A stretch of DNA of 64,000 bases, from contig NZ_CP099735.1 of assembly GCF_025398175.1 (NCBI RefSeq), forward strand, positions 1,674,001 through 1,738,000. Direction: 5' to 3'. The position numbers were made by a program, and so were the translations under genes. This document shows, piece after piece, positions 38,404 to 47,492 of this stretch; the first letter of the stretch is position 1, and each line of letters opens with the position of its first letter. The notes below the pieces were generated by a model, which was not told the origin of the DNA, did no database searches, and saw only the letters and a list, made by a program, of their open reading frames with translations. Origin of the DNA: Photobacterium sp. TY1-4 (GTDB taxonomy: Bacteria; Pseudomonadota; Gammaproteobacteria; Enterobacterales; Vibrionaceae).

Positions 38404-39725
38404 TGGTCTTCCATCGTCTGTGGGGTGGTCGCTCTGGTGGACTGTCGTTTGGTAAATTGTCGTCTGGTAGATGGTTCCGTGGTATTCGGCTGCGCGTTGC
38501 CGGGATTCGTAGGGTCTTGACTTTCAAGGTCAGGCTTGGCTGCCTCATGGGGTACGGTGGAAACATGGCGGCTGAACCCGATCGCCAGCATACCGATGGC
38601 CATCAAACCGGCCGCGAGCGGAAACAGGGGCGCGTAGCTGCCGGCTTGATCATAAAAAGCAGACATCGCCATCCCGGACAGGGCCTGAACGACGGCAAAC
38701 CCGGCGGTCGCCAGTCCCCACGCGTGTTTGTGTCGTTGAACCCCGACAATCTCAGCCAGGTACCCGGAAGTGAGCGAGACGATCCCCGGGATCATCGCGC
38801 CAACCAGAAAAGAGGACAGGGAGAGCCATAGTAGGGAGTGGCTGGCGACGGGAATGACAATCGCCAGGGTCTTGAGCAGATAGGCGCTGATTAATGCCTG
38901 GTGCCAGCCGCCGAATTTGACCAAACGGCTCGCAATCACCGGACCCAGCATCGCGCCACCCCCCAGAATCGCCCATTGCAGCAATGCTGCGTCGCGGCCA
39001 ATGGTCAGCTCGCGGGTCAGGAAATCAACCCAGAAAATCGTGTGCGGAATAAAGCCCGCGGCATCGAAGCCATAGGCAATCACAATCAGCCAGACTGCTG
39101 AGGGCAGCGGAGCACGTGACTGAGTCGTATTCGTGGTGTGTTCCATGGGTCGTACCGGGAGTTGGTTCAGGCTCAGTCCGCCGAGGGCAGCAGAGAGCAG
39201 CGACAGACCGCCAAGGGCCAGCCAGGTGGTCGACAGGCCAAGGGATAGCAGGTAGGGCATCAGGCAGGCAGAGATCAAAATCCCCAGACCGATGCCCATG
39301 AAAATCATGGTTGCTATGATTGGTCGGTTGCGGGCGTCGGTATATTGCAGTGCCAGCGAAGGGCCGACCACCATCAGAATCGCCCCGGCCATGCCCGCGA
39401 TAAAGCGCCAGAAGGCAAACCAGCCAAACGCTGCCGGGCTGGCGCAAAGCACAAAGCTGGCCACGACCAGTCCCATCGCGATGAGAAGGGTGCGCCTGGC
39501 ACCCAGCCATTCCGATAATTGATGGGCGGTGAAGGCCCCGATCAGGTAGCCGATCAAATTAGCAGCGCCAAGATAGCTGGCTAGCGCGGGTAGAAACCAG
39601 CCCTGTTCGGACAGGGCCGGGATCAGGGGTGTATAGGCAAATCGCGACAGGCCAACTCCGAGGATGGTGGTATTCAGACCGACGCATAACGCGCTGGCTG
39701 CCGTGCTGTTCATGCTTTGATTCAT
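38400..39725 (-). CDS. MFS transporter, YbfB/YjiJ family
   Basis: A 441-residue, 12-helix major facilitator protein. The YbfB/YjiJ type is recognised from LGVGLSRFAYTPLIPAL at the first helix and LGAANLIGYLIGAF at the second. A central loop with PVRPMEHTT and a 55-residue polar, Thr-rich C-terminal tail are present. AAAGGA lies upstream of the ATG. It forms a two-gene operon with the GST gene and is divergent from a LysR gene, with a palindrome in between. Substrate unknown. Confidence 0.9.
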   Translation of the reverse strand: MNQSMNSTAASALCVGLNTTILGVGLSRFAYTPLIPALSEQGWFLPALASYLGAANLIGYLIGAFTAHQLSEWLGARRTLLIAMGLVVASFVLCASPAAFGWFAFWRFIAGMAGAILMVVGPSLALQYTDARNRPIIATMIFMGIGLGILISACLMPYLLSLGLSTTWLALGGLSLLSAALGGLSLNQLPVRPMEHTTNTTQSRAPLPSAVWLIVIAYGFDAAGFIPHTIFWVDFLTRELTIGRDAALLQWAILGGGAMLGPVIASRLVKFGGWHQALISAYLLKTLAIVIPVASHSLLWLSLSSFLVGAMIPGIVSLTSGYLAEIVGVQRHKHAWGLATAGFAVVQALSGMAMSAFYDQAGSYAPLFPLAAGLMAIGMLAIGFSRHVSTVPHEAAKPDLESQDPTNPGNAQPNTTEPSTRRQFTKRQSTRATTPQTMEDQ

Positions 39726-39826
39726 AAGCGCGTCCTTTGCTCAAGCGCGGGTGTTGTGGCGTGAAATGGCACCCCCGCAATTGCCCCATGTTTGCATGCT
39801 GTCTGGATATTAAAAAACGATTTATG

Positions 39827-39843
39827 GTGATTATAAAAATCAC
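39827..39843. promoter_or_regulatory. Palindromic LysR operator between divergent genes
   Basis: Perfect inverted repeat GTGATT-N5-AATCAC in the 164-base gap between the MFS and LysR genes, about 45 bases from the LysR start. It contains the partly symmetrical AT-rich core expected of a LysR box. Confidence 0.7.
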
Positions 39844-39889
39844 TTTTTGAGATATATTGAGCAATGTGTCTGGTGCAGGGAGCCCCGAA

Positions 39890-40771
39890 ATGCAGCTAAA
39901 ATCATTAAAAATGTTAGTGACCGTGGCGGAAACCGGTAGTTTTGTCGCTGCGGCTGAACAGTTGCACACCGTGCAGTCGAATGTGACGGCCCATGTGAAG
40001 AAGCTGGAAGATGAACTCGGTGTTCAACTTTTGCTTCGTAAGAAAAGCCGCGCTGTGTTGACCCCGGCCGGACGGGAGCTGATGGGGTACGCCGAGCAGA
40101 TGCTCCGGCTCCATGATGAGGCTTGCCAGAAGTTTCAGCTGGGTCATCCCCACACCGGTGCGCTGCGCATTGGCGCGATGGAAACCACCATGGCGCTGCG
40201 TTTACCGCCGGTTTTGGCGCAGTTCCACGGCGAATCCCCACAGATCGATTTACAACTCCAAACCGGACCCACGGCCCAGCTGTCGCAGCAACTGCTGGAG
40301 GGAACGCTCGATTGTGTGTTTGTCGCCGGGGGGATCACCCATCCTGAGTTTGTCTCAACACCGGTGTTTACCGAGCATCTGGTGCTGGTCTCGGCCCGGC
40401 CGTTTCAAGGGCTGCCGAGTCACACCGAGTTGCTTGGTGCAACTTTCGTCGCGTTCCGGCAGGGATGCAGTTACCGCCATCGCATTGAGCTGTTTCTGGC
40501 TGCAAATGACATTGCCGCAGCGAAAGTGGTCGAATTCGGCACGCTGGAGGCGATTCTGGGCTGTGTCGTGGCCGGGATGGGTTATGCCTTGTTGCCGGAA
40601 GCCACTGTTCAGGCATATCAAAGTCGCTACCCGATTCATTATCATCCCCTCCCACAAGGCTTGGGTCTGGTCGAAACTTACTTCGTGACACCGAAACCCT
40701 CGGCCTGGAGTCCGGCCTTGTCCCGCTTTGCCCGGACGCTGGAAGACGTGCATGGCGAATGTGCGGCCTGA
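39890..40771 (+). CDS. LysR-family regulator, divergent from the MFS-GST operon
   Basis: A 293-residue LysR protein: HTH at residues 1-60 (LKSLKMLVTVAETGSFVAAAEQLHTVQSNVTAHVKKLEDELG), then the effector domain. The ATG at 39890 has AGGGAG upstream; the frame stays open to a TTG at 39857 without such a site. Divergence from the YbfB-type transporter gene, a known LysR-MFS pairing, makes that operon its likely target. Confidence 0.93.
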   Translation: MQLKSLKMLVTVAETGSFVAAAEQLHTVQSNVTAHVKKLEDELGVQLLLRKKSRAVLTPAGRELMGYAEQMLRLHDEACQKFQLGHPHTGALRIGAMETTMALRLPPVLAQFHGESPQIDLQLQTGPTAQLSQQLLEGTLDCVFVAGGITHPEFVSTPVFTEHLVLVSARPFQGLPSHTELLGATFVAFRQGCSYRHRIELFLAANDIAAAKVVEFGTLEAILGCVVAGMGYALLPEATVQAYQSRYPIHYHPLPQGLGLVETYFVTPKPSAWSPALSRFARTLEDVHGECAA

Positions 40772-40836
40772 GTTGAATGGATACCGGGCTGGCTATGTAA
40801 AATAAACAAGTCATTTTTTCAATCAAAGGCAGGGAT

Positions 40837-41502
40837 ATGATTGTTATTACAGGTGCAAGCAGCGGTTTGGGGGCTGCCCTGGCGCAGCGCTACAGCTGCG
40901 AGGGTAAACGGTTATTGCTGACAGGGCGCAATCATCAGCGTCTGTCTCAGGTTGCCGGTAATATGTCGGGGAACGTCGAAGCGAGAGCTGCTGATCTTGG
41001 TGATCCGGCGACGGTGTCGGCGTTGTTTGACGATCTGGAACCGATCCCTGAGATGGTGATCCACTGCGCAGGCAGCGGCCATTTCGGGCCGATTGAACAG
41101 CAAGATCCGCAAGCGATCAGCGCGCTGCTCGACAATAACGTCAAATCGACGATCTACCTGCTGCAGGAACTGGTGAAGCGCTATCGTGAGCATCCGGTGA
41201 AGGTGGTGGTGGTCATGTCGCCCGCCGCGCAAGTCGCCAAGGCTGGGGAATCCACCTATTGTGCGGCCAAGTGGGCGGTGCGCGGGCTGGTCGAGTCGGT
41301 GCGTCTGGAGCTCAAAGGCAGTCCGATGAAGCTGATTGCGGTCTATCCGGGCGGCATGGCAACGGATTTCTGGGCCACCAGCGGCAAAGCCATGGATATT
41401 TCGGGCTTTATGACGGCCGAGGAAGCGGCGCACATGCTCAAGCAGGCACTGATCGCCACCGAGCACGGCTTCGTGTCTGACATTACCCTTAACCGAAACT
41501 GA
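40837..41502 (+). CDS. Short-chain dehydrogenase/reductase
   Basis: A 221-residue SDR. The NAD(P) motif TGASSGLG is at residues 5-12, NNV at about 100, and the catalytic Ser (VVMSPAAQ), Tyr and Lys (STYCAAKWA) are in place. GKRLLLTGRN suggests NADP preference through the Arg. Short for the family because the C-terminal substrate loop is reduced. Substrate unknown. It follows the LysR gene by 65 bases and may be co-transcribed. Confidence 0.9.
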   Translation: MIVITGASSGLGAALAQRYSCEGKRLLLTGRNHQRLSQVAGNMSGNVEARAADLGDPATVSALFDDLEPIPEMVIHCAGSGHFGPIEQQDPQAISALLDNNVKSTIYLLQELVKRYREHPVKVVVVMSPAAQVAKAGESTYCAAKWAVRGLVESVRLELKGSPMKLIAVYPGGMATDFWATSGKAMDISGFMTAEEAAHMLKQALIATEHGFVSDITLNRN

Positions 41503-41524
41503 TCGGTATTCTTTCCGAAATGTC

Positions 41525-41553
41525 ACAAAGGTCAGTCAGTTGCTGGCCTTTGT
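41525..41553. terminator. Hairpin between convergent SDR and AraC-type genes
   Basis: Stem ACAAAGGTCAG/CTGGCCTTTGT with one G-T pair and a 7-base loop. The U-tract is poor on both strands. Confidence 0.5.
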
Positions 41554-41570
41554 GGGGTTTGAAGCACTGT

Positions 41571-42533
41571 TTAACGGTGGTGCGGATGTCGGTGCGGGCG
41601 ATGGCTCGGGGATTCTTCGCGGGAAAATCGCGCCCTGAACTCGCGTGGTGTCAGTCCCATGATCTTCAGAAATGCTTTACGACAGGCGCCGGGATCTTCA
41701 TAACCGACCTGATGGGCAATCCACTCAAAAGGATGTTGCGAGCCTTCCAATAATTCACAGGCTTTCTGGACCCGAAGCCGCTGTAAATATTGATTGGGAT
41801 TATAACCGGTTGCTTTTTGGAACCGCCGTTGCAGGGTGCGTTCAGTCAGGTTGGCTTGCGCCGCCAGATCGGAAATGGCAAGCGGGGTGCCATAGTCATG
41901 GTTCATCCGTTGCTGAACCGTCACAATGGCCTGATCGCCGTGCAGCAGAGCCGGGATGAAGCGCTGATAAAACCGTTGTTCGCGCCGCGCGGTATCGACA
42001 ACCAGCAACTTGCCGAGCTGGTGCATCACGCTGGACGAGGTGTATTGCGTGACCAGCTCCAGTCCGAGATCCAACCAGGACATCAATCCGCCGGCGGTGA
42101 TGATATCGCCATGATCGATCAGGATGTCATTGGTGTTGAGTGCAATCTGCGGAAACTGCTGGTGGAATGGTTCGGCAAGTCCCCAATGGGTGGTGATGGC
42201 ACGGGTGCCGACTACCGTGGTCGCGGCGAGAATAAAGGCGCCAGCACAGGCTGAGGCGAGCCGGGTGCCTTGATCGTATTGGGCTTTGAGCCAGTCGGTG
42301 AGTTGTGGCGGCGGGTTGAGGTAATCTTGTTGGTGCACGCTGGGGGGCAGGATGATCACCGAAAATGGTCCCGAGATTGCGTCATGTTCACGACAAATGA
42401 CAGGTTCAAATTCAACCGGGATCTGCTGCTCCCGGCAAATTCGGCTGGCCAGCACAAACATCTCTTCTAACCCGTAAACGGCAGATTTCAGTGCATTGGC
42501 ATAATGGCAGATGCCGATATGAATCGTTTCCAT
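41571..42533 (-). CDS. GlxA-family regulator (DJ-1/PfpI domain plus AraC HTH)
   Basis: A 320-residue regulator. Residues about 5-175 form a DJ-1/PfpI amidotransferase-like domain (with ASACAGAFILAAT at the nucleophile elbow, Cys present) and about 215-310 an AraC double HTH (LAISDLAAQANLTERTLQRRFQKATGYNPNQYLQRLR). The ATG at 42533 has GGAG five bases upstream; an in-frame ATG at 42557 is less likely. A His-rich tail (HRPHRHPHHR) closes the protein. It diverges from an isochorismatase-type hydrolase gene, its likely target. Confidence 0.92.
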   Translation of the reverse strand: METIHIGICHYANALKSAVYGLEEMFVLASRICREQQIPVEFEPVICREHDAISGPFSVIILPPSVHQQDYLNPPPQLTDWLKAQYDQGTRLASACAGAFILAATTVVGTRAITTHWGLAEPFHQQFPQIALNTNDILIDHGDIITAGGLMSWLDLGLELVTQYTSSSVMHQLGKLLVVDTARREQRFYQRFIPALLHGDQAIVTVQQRMNHDYGTPLAISDLAAQANLTERTLQRRFQKATGYNPNQYLQRLRVQKACELLEGSQHPFEWIAHQVGYEDPGACRKAFLKIMGLTPREFRARFSREESPSHRPHRHPHHR

Positions 42534-42695
42534 GGGGGCTCCAAGTTTATCGTGCAAGGTTATTGTCTGAGGTTATTGCTCAAGATTGTCGGTTTTCGCC
42601 TGAATTGTGTCATTTTAGACACTGCCGGGCAGGCCGCAAGTGCGAAATAATCATCTCTTATTCAGAACAACCTCTGATTAACAAGGAGAATAACA

Positions 42696-43214
42696 ATGGC
42701 TCAGAAAGCACTGCTGGTGATTGATTTACAAAATGACTACTTTCCGGAGGGCCAGTATCCGCTCTGGAATACCGCGCAAACCCTCACCAATATTCAGGCT
42801 GTGATTGCCAAAGCGCATGCTGCGGAGGTGCCCGTGATTTTGATCCAGCATGTGGCCGATCCGGCGAAAGGCAGGGCGCCCTTTTTCAATGCCGACAGCC
42901 AAGGTGTTGAAATCCATTCGGATATTCAGGACTGCACGCCGAATAGCACCGTGGTGGTGAAAAGATTTGCGGATAGTTTTGAGCAAACGCAGTTGGCAGA
43001 AATTCTGGCAAAGCATCAGGTCGAAGAGTTACTGATCTGCGGCATGATGACCCAAAACTGTGTCACTCATACAGCAATATCTAAAGCTGCGGAATCCTAT
43101 AAAGTTGCAGTGATTGAGGATTGCTGTACCACCGTCGATGAAATGGTTCACAAGATCGCCCTCAACGCGCTGTCGGTTCGGGTGCCGCTGATCAACAGCC
43201 AGCAGGTATTCTGA
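42696..43214 (+). CDS. Isochorismatase-family cysteine hydrolase
   Basis: A 172-residue hydrolase. The catalytic triad of the family is visible: Asp10 (LLVIDLQNDYF), Lys89-region (VVVKRFADSF) and Cys118-region (MMTQNCVTHTA). The fold is that of nicotinamidases and related amidases. A strong AAGGAG Shine-Dalgarno precedes the ATG. The divergent GlxA-type regulator suggests substrate-induced expression; the substrate is unknown. Confidence 0.92.
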   Translation: MAQKALLVIDLQNDYFPEGQYPLWNTAQTLTNIQAVIAKAHAAEVPVILIQHVADPAKGRAPFFNADSQGVEIHSDIQDCTPNSTVVVKRFADSFEQTQLAEILAKHQVEELLICGMMTQNCVTHTAISKAAESYKVAVIEDCCTTVDEMVHKIALNALSVRVPLINSQQVF

Positions 43215-43266
43215 TTTCGCTGGTGGCGGGTGTACTCAACGTATCTTAAGAATCAAAACGTTAATG

Positions 43267-43296
43267 GCCGAGCGGGTGGGTGTTCACTCGCTCGGC
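43267..43296. terminator. Hairpin between convergent hydrolase and SCO genes
   Basis: 12-bp stem with one G-T pair (GCCGAGCGGGTG with CACTCGCTCGGC) and a 6-base loop. U-tract weak; on the minus strand followed by ATTAACGTTTTG. Confidence 0.55.
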
Positions 43297-43337
43297 AGGT
43301 AGATTCCCCTAAAATGGTGGAAGTTTGCCTATTACTT

Positions 43338-43955
43338 TCAGCGATCCGCTTCAACCCTAAGCGCAAGCTCCCGCGCCAAAGCGGTCGCATCAAATCCCGG
43401 GGGGAACCGGCCGCGAAAAACGCCCTCCGGGTCAATGATGGAAAATTTGATGGAATGCGCAACGCTGTAATCTTCATCATCCGGCGAGACTTCAAACCGG
43501 ATGCCGAGGCTGTCGGCAAATGCTGTCAGTTGCGCTTCACTGCCCGTGATGCCGAGGATGGACGGATCAAAGTAGCGCACATACTGGCTGAGGTCATTCA
43601 CCGAATCCCGGCCGGGATCCACTGAGACAAACACAAAGGCTATGCCCGGGTTGGTCGGTGTGTCAGCCAGGCTGGCGACGAGTCTGGCCAACTGGGCCAG
43701 ACTCGTCGGACAGATATCAGGGCAGTGCAAAAAGCCAAACAAAACAATGGTCCAACGCCCGGTGAGTGATTGGCGGGTAAACGTACCCGCCTCAGATGCC
43801 AGGCTGAAGTTCGCCACTGGACGCGGGTTATCGAGCCATTCGATCGTTTGTTGCTTGCTGGGTTCGGGGGGCACCACAGACACAGCGATATTCAAGGTGA
43901 GCCTCATGGCCATGCCCAGGCAGAGCAGCAGGGCTGTGAGCATGGATTTACGCAT
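43338..43955 (-). CDS. SCO1/SenC/PrrC family protein
   Basis: A 205-residue membrane-anchored thioredoxin-fold protein. An N-terminal helix (about 5-27) anchors it; the copper/thiol motif CPDICP gives Cys78 and Cys82, and His167 (SVAHSIKF) is the third copper ligand of the family. SCO proteins deliver copper to cytochrome oxidase or act as periplasmic thiol reductases. No oxidase genes are near. It is last in a four-gene operon and overlaps the gene before it by 8 bases. Confidence 0.92.
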   Translation of the reverse strand: MRKSMLTALLLCLGMAMRLTLNIAVSVVPPEPSKQQTIEWLDNPRPVANFSLASEAGTFTRQSLTGRWTIVLFGFLHCPDICPTSLAQLARLVASLADTPTNPGIAFVFVSVDPGRDSVNDLSQYVRYFDPSILGITGSEAQLTAFADSLGIRFEVSPDDEDYSVAHSIKFSIIDPEGVFRGRFPPGFDATALARELALRVEADR

Positions 43956-44349
43956 GGGATTGCCCTTTATCGCAGGTATAAACCAGCCAGAGTCCTAACA
44001 GTGCCGGTAAGGTCACGCCGCCAAAATCAATCACCAGGAACTCAGGCCCGCAGATCCCCACCCACACTTCCCAGAAGTGGAAAATCGCGTGGCTGGCCAA
44101 CCAGGCCGTTGGTATGACCCACAGCACCCGGCGATGTTGGGTGTACATTGCCCCCCAAATGAAGGCCACCCCGATCAGCATGTAAATCATGCCGATATCG
44201 CGTAGAAAATGCTGGTTGAACGGCCCTCGATCCGGCACCCCCGGCACCAGCCAGTACCAGGTTTCGGGGTCGATTATCATAAAGACGCCATTTCCCAGCG
44301 CTGCCAACCCAAGCAGTAATGCGGTGCCGATGTTGAGTTTGTTAACCAT
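43948..44349 (-). CDS. Small membrane protein, four helices
   Basis: A 133-residue integral membrane protein with about four hydrophobic helices. The start at 44349 is set by GGGAGG six bases upstream; the open frame extends further without coding character. Motifs are NHHFLRDIG-like (FNQHFLRDIGMIYM) and SHAIFHFWEVW, with several His residues in or near the membrane that could bind metal. I do not recognise a named family. It overlaps the AhpD-like gene by 8 bases and the SCO gene by 8 bases, so the three are coupled. Confidence 0.8.
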   Translation of the reverse strand: MVNKLNIGTALLLGLAALGNGVFMIIDPETWYWLVPGVPDRGPFNQHFLRDIGMIYMLIGVAFIWGAMYTQHRRVLWVIPTAWLASHAIFHFWEVWVGICGPEFLVIDFGGVTLPALLGLWLVYTCDKGQSHA

Positions 44350-44911
44350 GTTCAGCCTCCCGGTCTGGCGCTGAATCCCGGTTCGGCGCGAATGCCGATT
44401 CGCTGACCAGAATGCGACAGCAGGCTTTCCCATATCCCAGGCTGTATTTCAGGGCCGGATAAACCCGATAGGCGCTGATGGCAAAACCAAGTGTGATCAG
44501 TCCCTGATTGCCCCATAAATCGCGTACTTTTTCCCGCAAGTCATCTGCCTCGGGATTGTGCGCCAACACCAGCTCAGTAAACTGCACCACCAAGGCGATC
44601 TCTTTTGGCAGCTTGTCCAAGTCTTGATCAATAATCGCCTGCACGATGTCGGGGCTGACTTTGGCTTCCAATGCCATATCGACGACAAGCTGGGCGCATG
44701 GCCCGCAATCCTCCGAAAGAATGGCGCGGATTCTGGCGGCATACAGCGGCCCCGCGGGGACATTCCCTGAATGGGATGCCATAGTCTGAAATCCCATAAA
44801 CTTCAGAAACGCGCCCAGATCGGTTGCCAGGATATCCTGCTGATACCGGACGTCGTAGTCGTACCGATTTTTGAGGGCCAGCAGCATTTTGTTGAATGTA
44901 TATCGAATCAT
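44342..44911 (-). CDS. AhpD/carboxymuconolactone decarboxylase-fold protein
   Basis: A 189-residue helical protein with the AhpD-like redox motif SEDCGPCAQLVVDMA (Cys69, Cys72), preceded by the acidic Glu of the proton-relay type. Such proteins are peroxidase-related or thiol-disulfide active. The C-terminal 30 residues are polar. Second gene in the MFS-AhpD-membrane-SCO operon, starting 10 bases after the MFS stop. Confidence 0.85.
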   Translation of the reverse strand: MIRYTFNKMLLALKNRYDYDVRYQQDILATDLGAFLKFMGFQTMASHSGNVPAGPLYAARIRAILSEDCGPCAQLVVDMALEAKVSPDIVQAIIDQDLDKLPKEIALVVQFTELVLAHNPEADDLREKVRDLWGNQGLITLGFAISAYRVYPALKYSLGYGKACCRILVSESAFAPNRDSAPDREAEHG

Positions 44912-44921
44912 ATTGGGTTCC

Positions 44922-46115
44922 TTATTGATATTGAGAAGTCATTTCTTCTGTTCCCGTTTTTTCCTGCGCCAGTACCGGTTTGAGCACCAGGAAACAGCTC
45001 GACAGGAATGTCAGGGCGCAGGCGTAGAGCATCACGGTGAAGTTCCCGTGATCCAGCAAGCTGGACGCGAGCAGTGGCCCGGATGCCAGACCGACCGAAG
45101 ACACAACGGCGGCGATGGTTGAAAGTCGCCCGCTACGGTCCATTTCAGCCGTGACGGCTAACAAATAGGATTGAACCGCGGGCCAGGAGAAGAACAGCAA
45201 GGCCATCGCGGTCACGTACAGCAGTGGCGTCAGCGGTGACATGCTGAGCAATAGCGCAGAGATAACCGACAGCACCCCACCGGCAATCACCCAATACAGA
45301 CGGCCGAAACGCTTGCCGCTGATAACCGGCAACATCGCACCCAGCAATCCCAATAATCCGGTTGCGGCGATAGACAGACTCACATGGTCAACATCAATGC
45401 CGGCCCCGAGGCCAATGAGTCCGACATACGCCCAAACCGCACTGGCGGCAATCTGATAGACGGTAATGGCCAGCATCAACAGCAGCGAGTTGCTGCACCA
45501 TTCGGGCAACGGCATTGCCGATTCGGCGGACTTGTGGTCCCGGGGAAGAGACGGCAGAAATGGCATCATGGCCAAGCTGAGCACGACAAAGCCAGCCATG
45601 ACTCCAAAGACCGCATAGGCGTTCAGCAGCGCCTTGAGCGCCGGCAGTCCGTAAATCACCAAAGATCCGATACTGAACTGGATCAAGAGCAGGGTGCCAA
45701 AGGCGCGATCCGGGTTGTTTAAGCAGGCCAGTACGGAAAAGCCGATCCCGACACAGAGCCCGCCAAACGTTCCGGCCAGAAACCGCCAGCCAAGCATCAC
45801 ACCATAGTGATCCACCCACAGGGTGCCGATATCAATCACCGCCAGCAGGGCCAGAAACAGATACATGGCAGGCTGCCAGTGGATCCGGCGCACCAGGAAA
45901 ATGGCGATCGTACTGCCCAGCAGTCCGCCATAACCATTGAGCGCGACGACCTGTCCGGCCTGAGCATCACTGAAACCCAGGCCGCCCGCGAGAGCATTGA
46001 CGACACTGGGTAAATAATTGATATAGGAAAGCCCGGCCATCGCGATGAAGGCGAGGAAAAAGTAGGCCAGGGGATGATTGTCAGATAATTTTCTTACACT
46101 CATGAATTTCAACAT
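44922..46115 (-). CDS. MFS transporter, first gene of the SCO operon
   Basis: A 397-residue, 12-helix MFS protein (PLAYFFLAFIAMAGLSYINYLPSVVNAL at helix 1, and the conserved loop region FLVRRIHWQPAM between helices 2 and 3). It resembles small sugar/drug efflux types but has no specific signature I can name. An internal ATG four codons in is an alternative start. It is divergent from the LysR gene at 46284. Confidence 0.88.
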   Translation of the reverse strand: MLKFMSVRKLSDNHPLAYFFLAFIAMAGLSYINYLPSVVNALAGGLGFSDAQAGQVVALNGYGGLLGSTIAIFLVRRIHWQPAMYLFLALLAVIDIGTLWVDHYGVMLGWRFLAGTFGGLCVGIGFSVLACLNNPDRAFGTLLLIQFSIGSLVIYGLPALKALLNAYAVFGVMAGFVVLSLAMMPFLPSLPRDHKSAESAMPLPEWCSNSLLLMLAITVYQIAASAVWAYVGLIGLGAGIDVDHVSLSIAATGLLGLLGAMLPVISGKRFGRLYWVIAGGVLSVISALLLSMSPLTPLLYVTAMALLFFSWPAVQSYLLAVTAEMDRSGRLSTIAAVVSSVGLASGPLLASSLLDHGNFTVMLYACALTFLSSCFLVLKPVLAQEKTGTEEMTSQYQ

Positions 46116-46204
46116 AACGCTTCATTCCGTCACACTGTTTGTCGTTGATGGTTGCAGTGTATGCATCTGAAAAGGAGGGAAAAATAGGCCGGATTCCCAA
46201 AGAG

Positions 46205-46223
46205 TCGTGAATTCTTTTCACGA
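46205..46223. promoter_or_regulatory. Palindromic LysR operator
   Basis: Perfect inverted repeat TCGTGAA-N5-TTCACGA in the 168-base gap between the MFS operon and the divergent LysR gene. TGAA-N5-TTCA includes a T-N11-A LysR core. Confidence 0.75.
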
Positions 46224-46283
46224 ATTTTCTTGTTATAGTCAGTCAATAGATAAACGAATGGATGAACGGATTCGGGATAGCAC

Positions 46284-47258
46284 ATGGATAAATTCAGATC
46301 TTTGGAAATCTTTTTGGCCACATGTGATAGCGGGAGCTTCGCGGCCGCGGCAAGAATGTGTAACACGGATCCGTCGACGGTCAGTAAGGCCATTGGTCGG
46401 CTGGAAGCGCAGCTCGGATTGACGTTGTTTCAACGCTCCACCCGACAGTTGCGCATCACCCCGGCGGGGCAACGCTATGCCGATACCGTGCGGAAGATGA
46501 TTCAGGACCTGACGAGTTGCGAAGAAGAGCTGAAGCATTCGAATGATACGCCGAGCGGGACGTTGCGGATTAATTCCGCCGTTTGCTACGGTCACCTTTA
46601 TCTGCGTCCGCTGTTGCGGGCATTTAGCCAGCAATACCCGGCCATTAAGCTAGAACTTGAGATCAATGACTTACACGTCGATATTATCGAGAACAACATT
46701 GATGTCGCGCTGCGGACGGGCTATGTGAAAGACAGTCGTCTGGTGGCAAGGCGTCTTAGCCCGATGGACTTTCTTGTTTGCGCCTCGCCACAATATCTGG
46801 CGGCGCACGGCACACCGCGTTGCGCCGATGATTTTCAGCAGCACAGCTGGATTGGTTTTCGGGTCAAAGAGACCCAACAGCTCCAGCCGATCTTTTTGCC
46901 GGATGAACACGAGGAATACCAGCCTTATGAGCTGGAACGCACGCATATCACCGATGACGGTGAATCTATGGCGTATCTGTGTATGGATGGGCTGGGGTTT
47001 GCCCAGCTTCCGCATTTTCTAGCCAAACAGGGTTTGGAAAGCGGTGATCTAGTATCCCTGTACCCATATTTCAGACCGCCGCAACCTGATAATGGTGTAT
47101 TTGCCATTTATCCCAAGCGGGAATATTTACCCGCCAAGGTCAGGGTATTTATTGACTACATGACCACAGCGTTAGAAGCCATAGGAGAAAGTACCCATTA
47201 CACCTGGGCAGAAACTTGGCCGCCGTTGGTTGTCTGGGAGGAGCGCTTCACTCGTTAG
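46284..47258 (+). CDS. LysR-family regulator of the MFS-AhpD-SCO operon
   Basis: A 324-residue LysR protein with HTH at 1-60 (FRSLEIFLATCDSGSFAAAARMCNTDPSTVSKAIGRLEAQLG) and the effector domain to about 290; the final 30 residues (HYTWAETWPPLVVWEERF) are an unusual Trp-rich tail. Its position and the palindrome in the divergent promoter point to the operon at 43338-46115 as target. Confidence 0.93.
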   Translation: MDKFRSLEIFLATCDSGSFAAAARMCNTDPSTVSKAIGRLEAQLGLTLFQRSTRQLRITPAGQRYADTVRKMIQDLTSCEEELKHSNDTPSGTLRINSAVCYGHLYLRPLLRAFSQQYPAIKLELEINDLHVDIIENNIDVALRTGYVKDSRLVARRLSPMDFLVCASPQYLAAHGTPRCADDFQQHSWIGFRVKETQQLQPIFLPDEHEEYQPYELERTHITDDGESMAYLCMDGLGFAQLPHFLAKQGLESGDLVSLYPYFRPPQPDNGVFAIYPKREYLPAKVRVFIDYMTTALEAIGESTHYTWAETWPPLVVWEERFTR

Positions 47259-47306
47259 CCGCCGTGATGCTTGCTAGACTGAAAGTGATAGAATAGTATC
47301 ACCATG

Positions 47307-47468
47307 ATACCAATCGTAGTAAATAATTGGTCATCCTAGCTTGTTAAAATGCTCGATAACTGCGTTAGAATTTTTGATTGTAGAATAACTACTTATCGAA
47401 AAATCCTGCCTTGTTCTCAAGCATTTTTCCTGCGCTATTTCTGAACACTTATTTACTGTGATTGGTAT
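47307..47468. mobile_element. MITE-like 162-bp inverted-repeat element
   Basis: The ends are 20-base inverted repeats, ATACCAATCGTAGTAAATAA and its near-complement at 47449-47468 (two mismatches). The inside is also partly self-complementary (GCTCGATAACTGCGTTAG with the TCCTGCCTTGTTCTCAAGC side) around a small GTAG-AATAA-CTAC hairpin, so the whole element can fold into one long stem. There is no coding capacity. I recall elements of this design, with the same interior, as dispersed repeats in Vibrionaceae and Shewanella. Confidence 0.75.
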
Positions 47469-47492
47469 GAGTCTTTCTTTGGAGCCGCAGTC

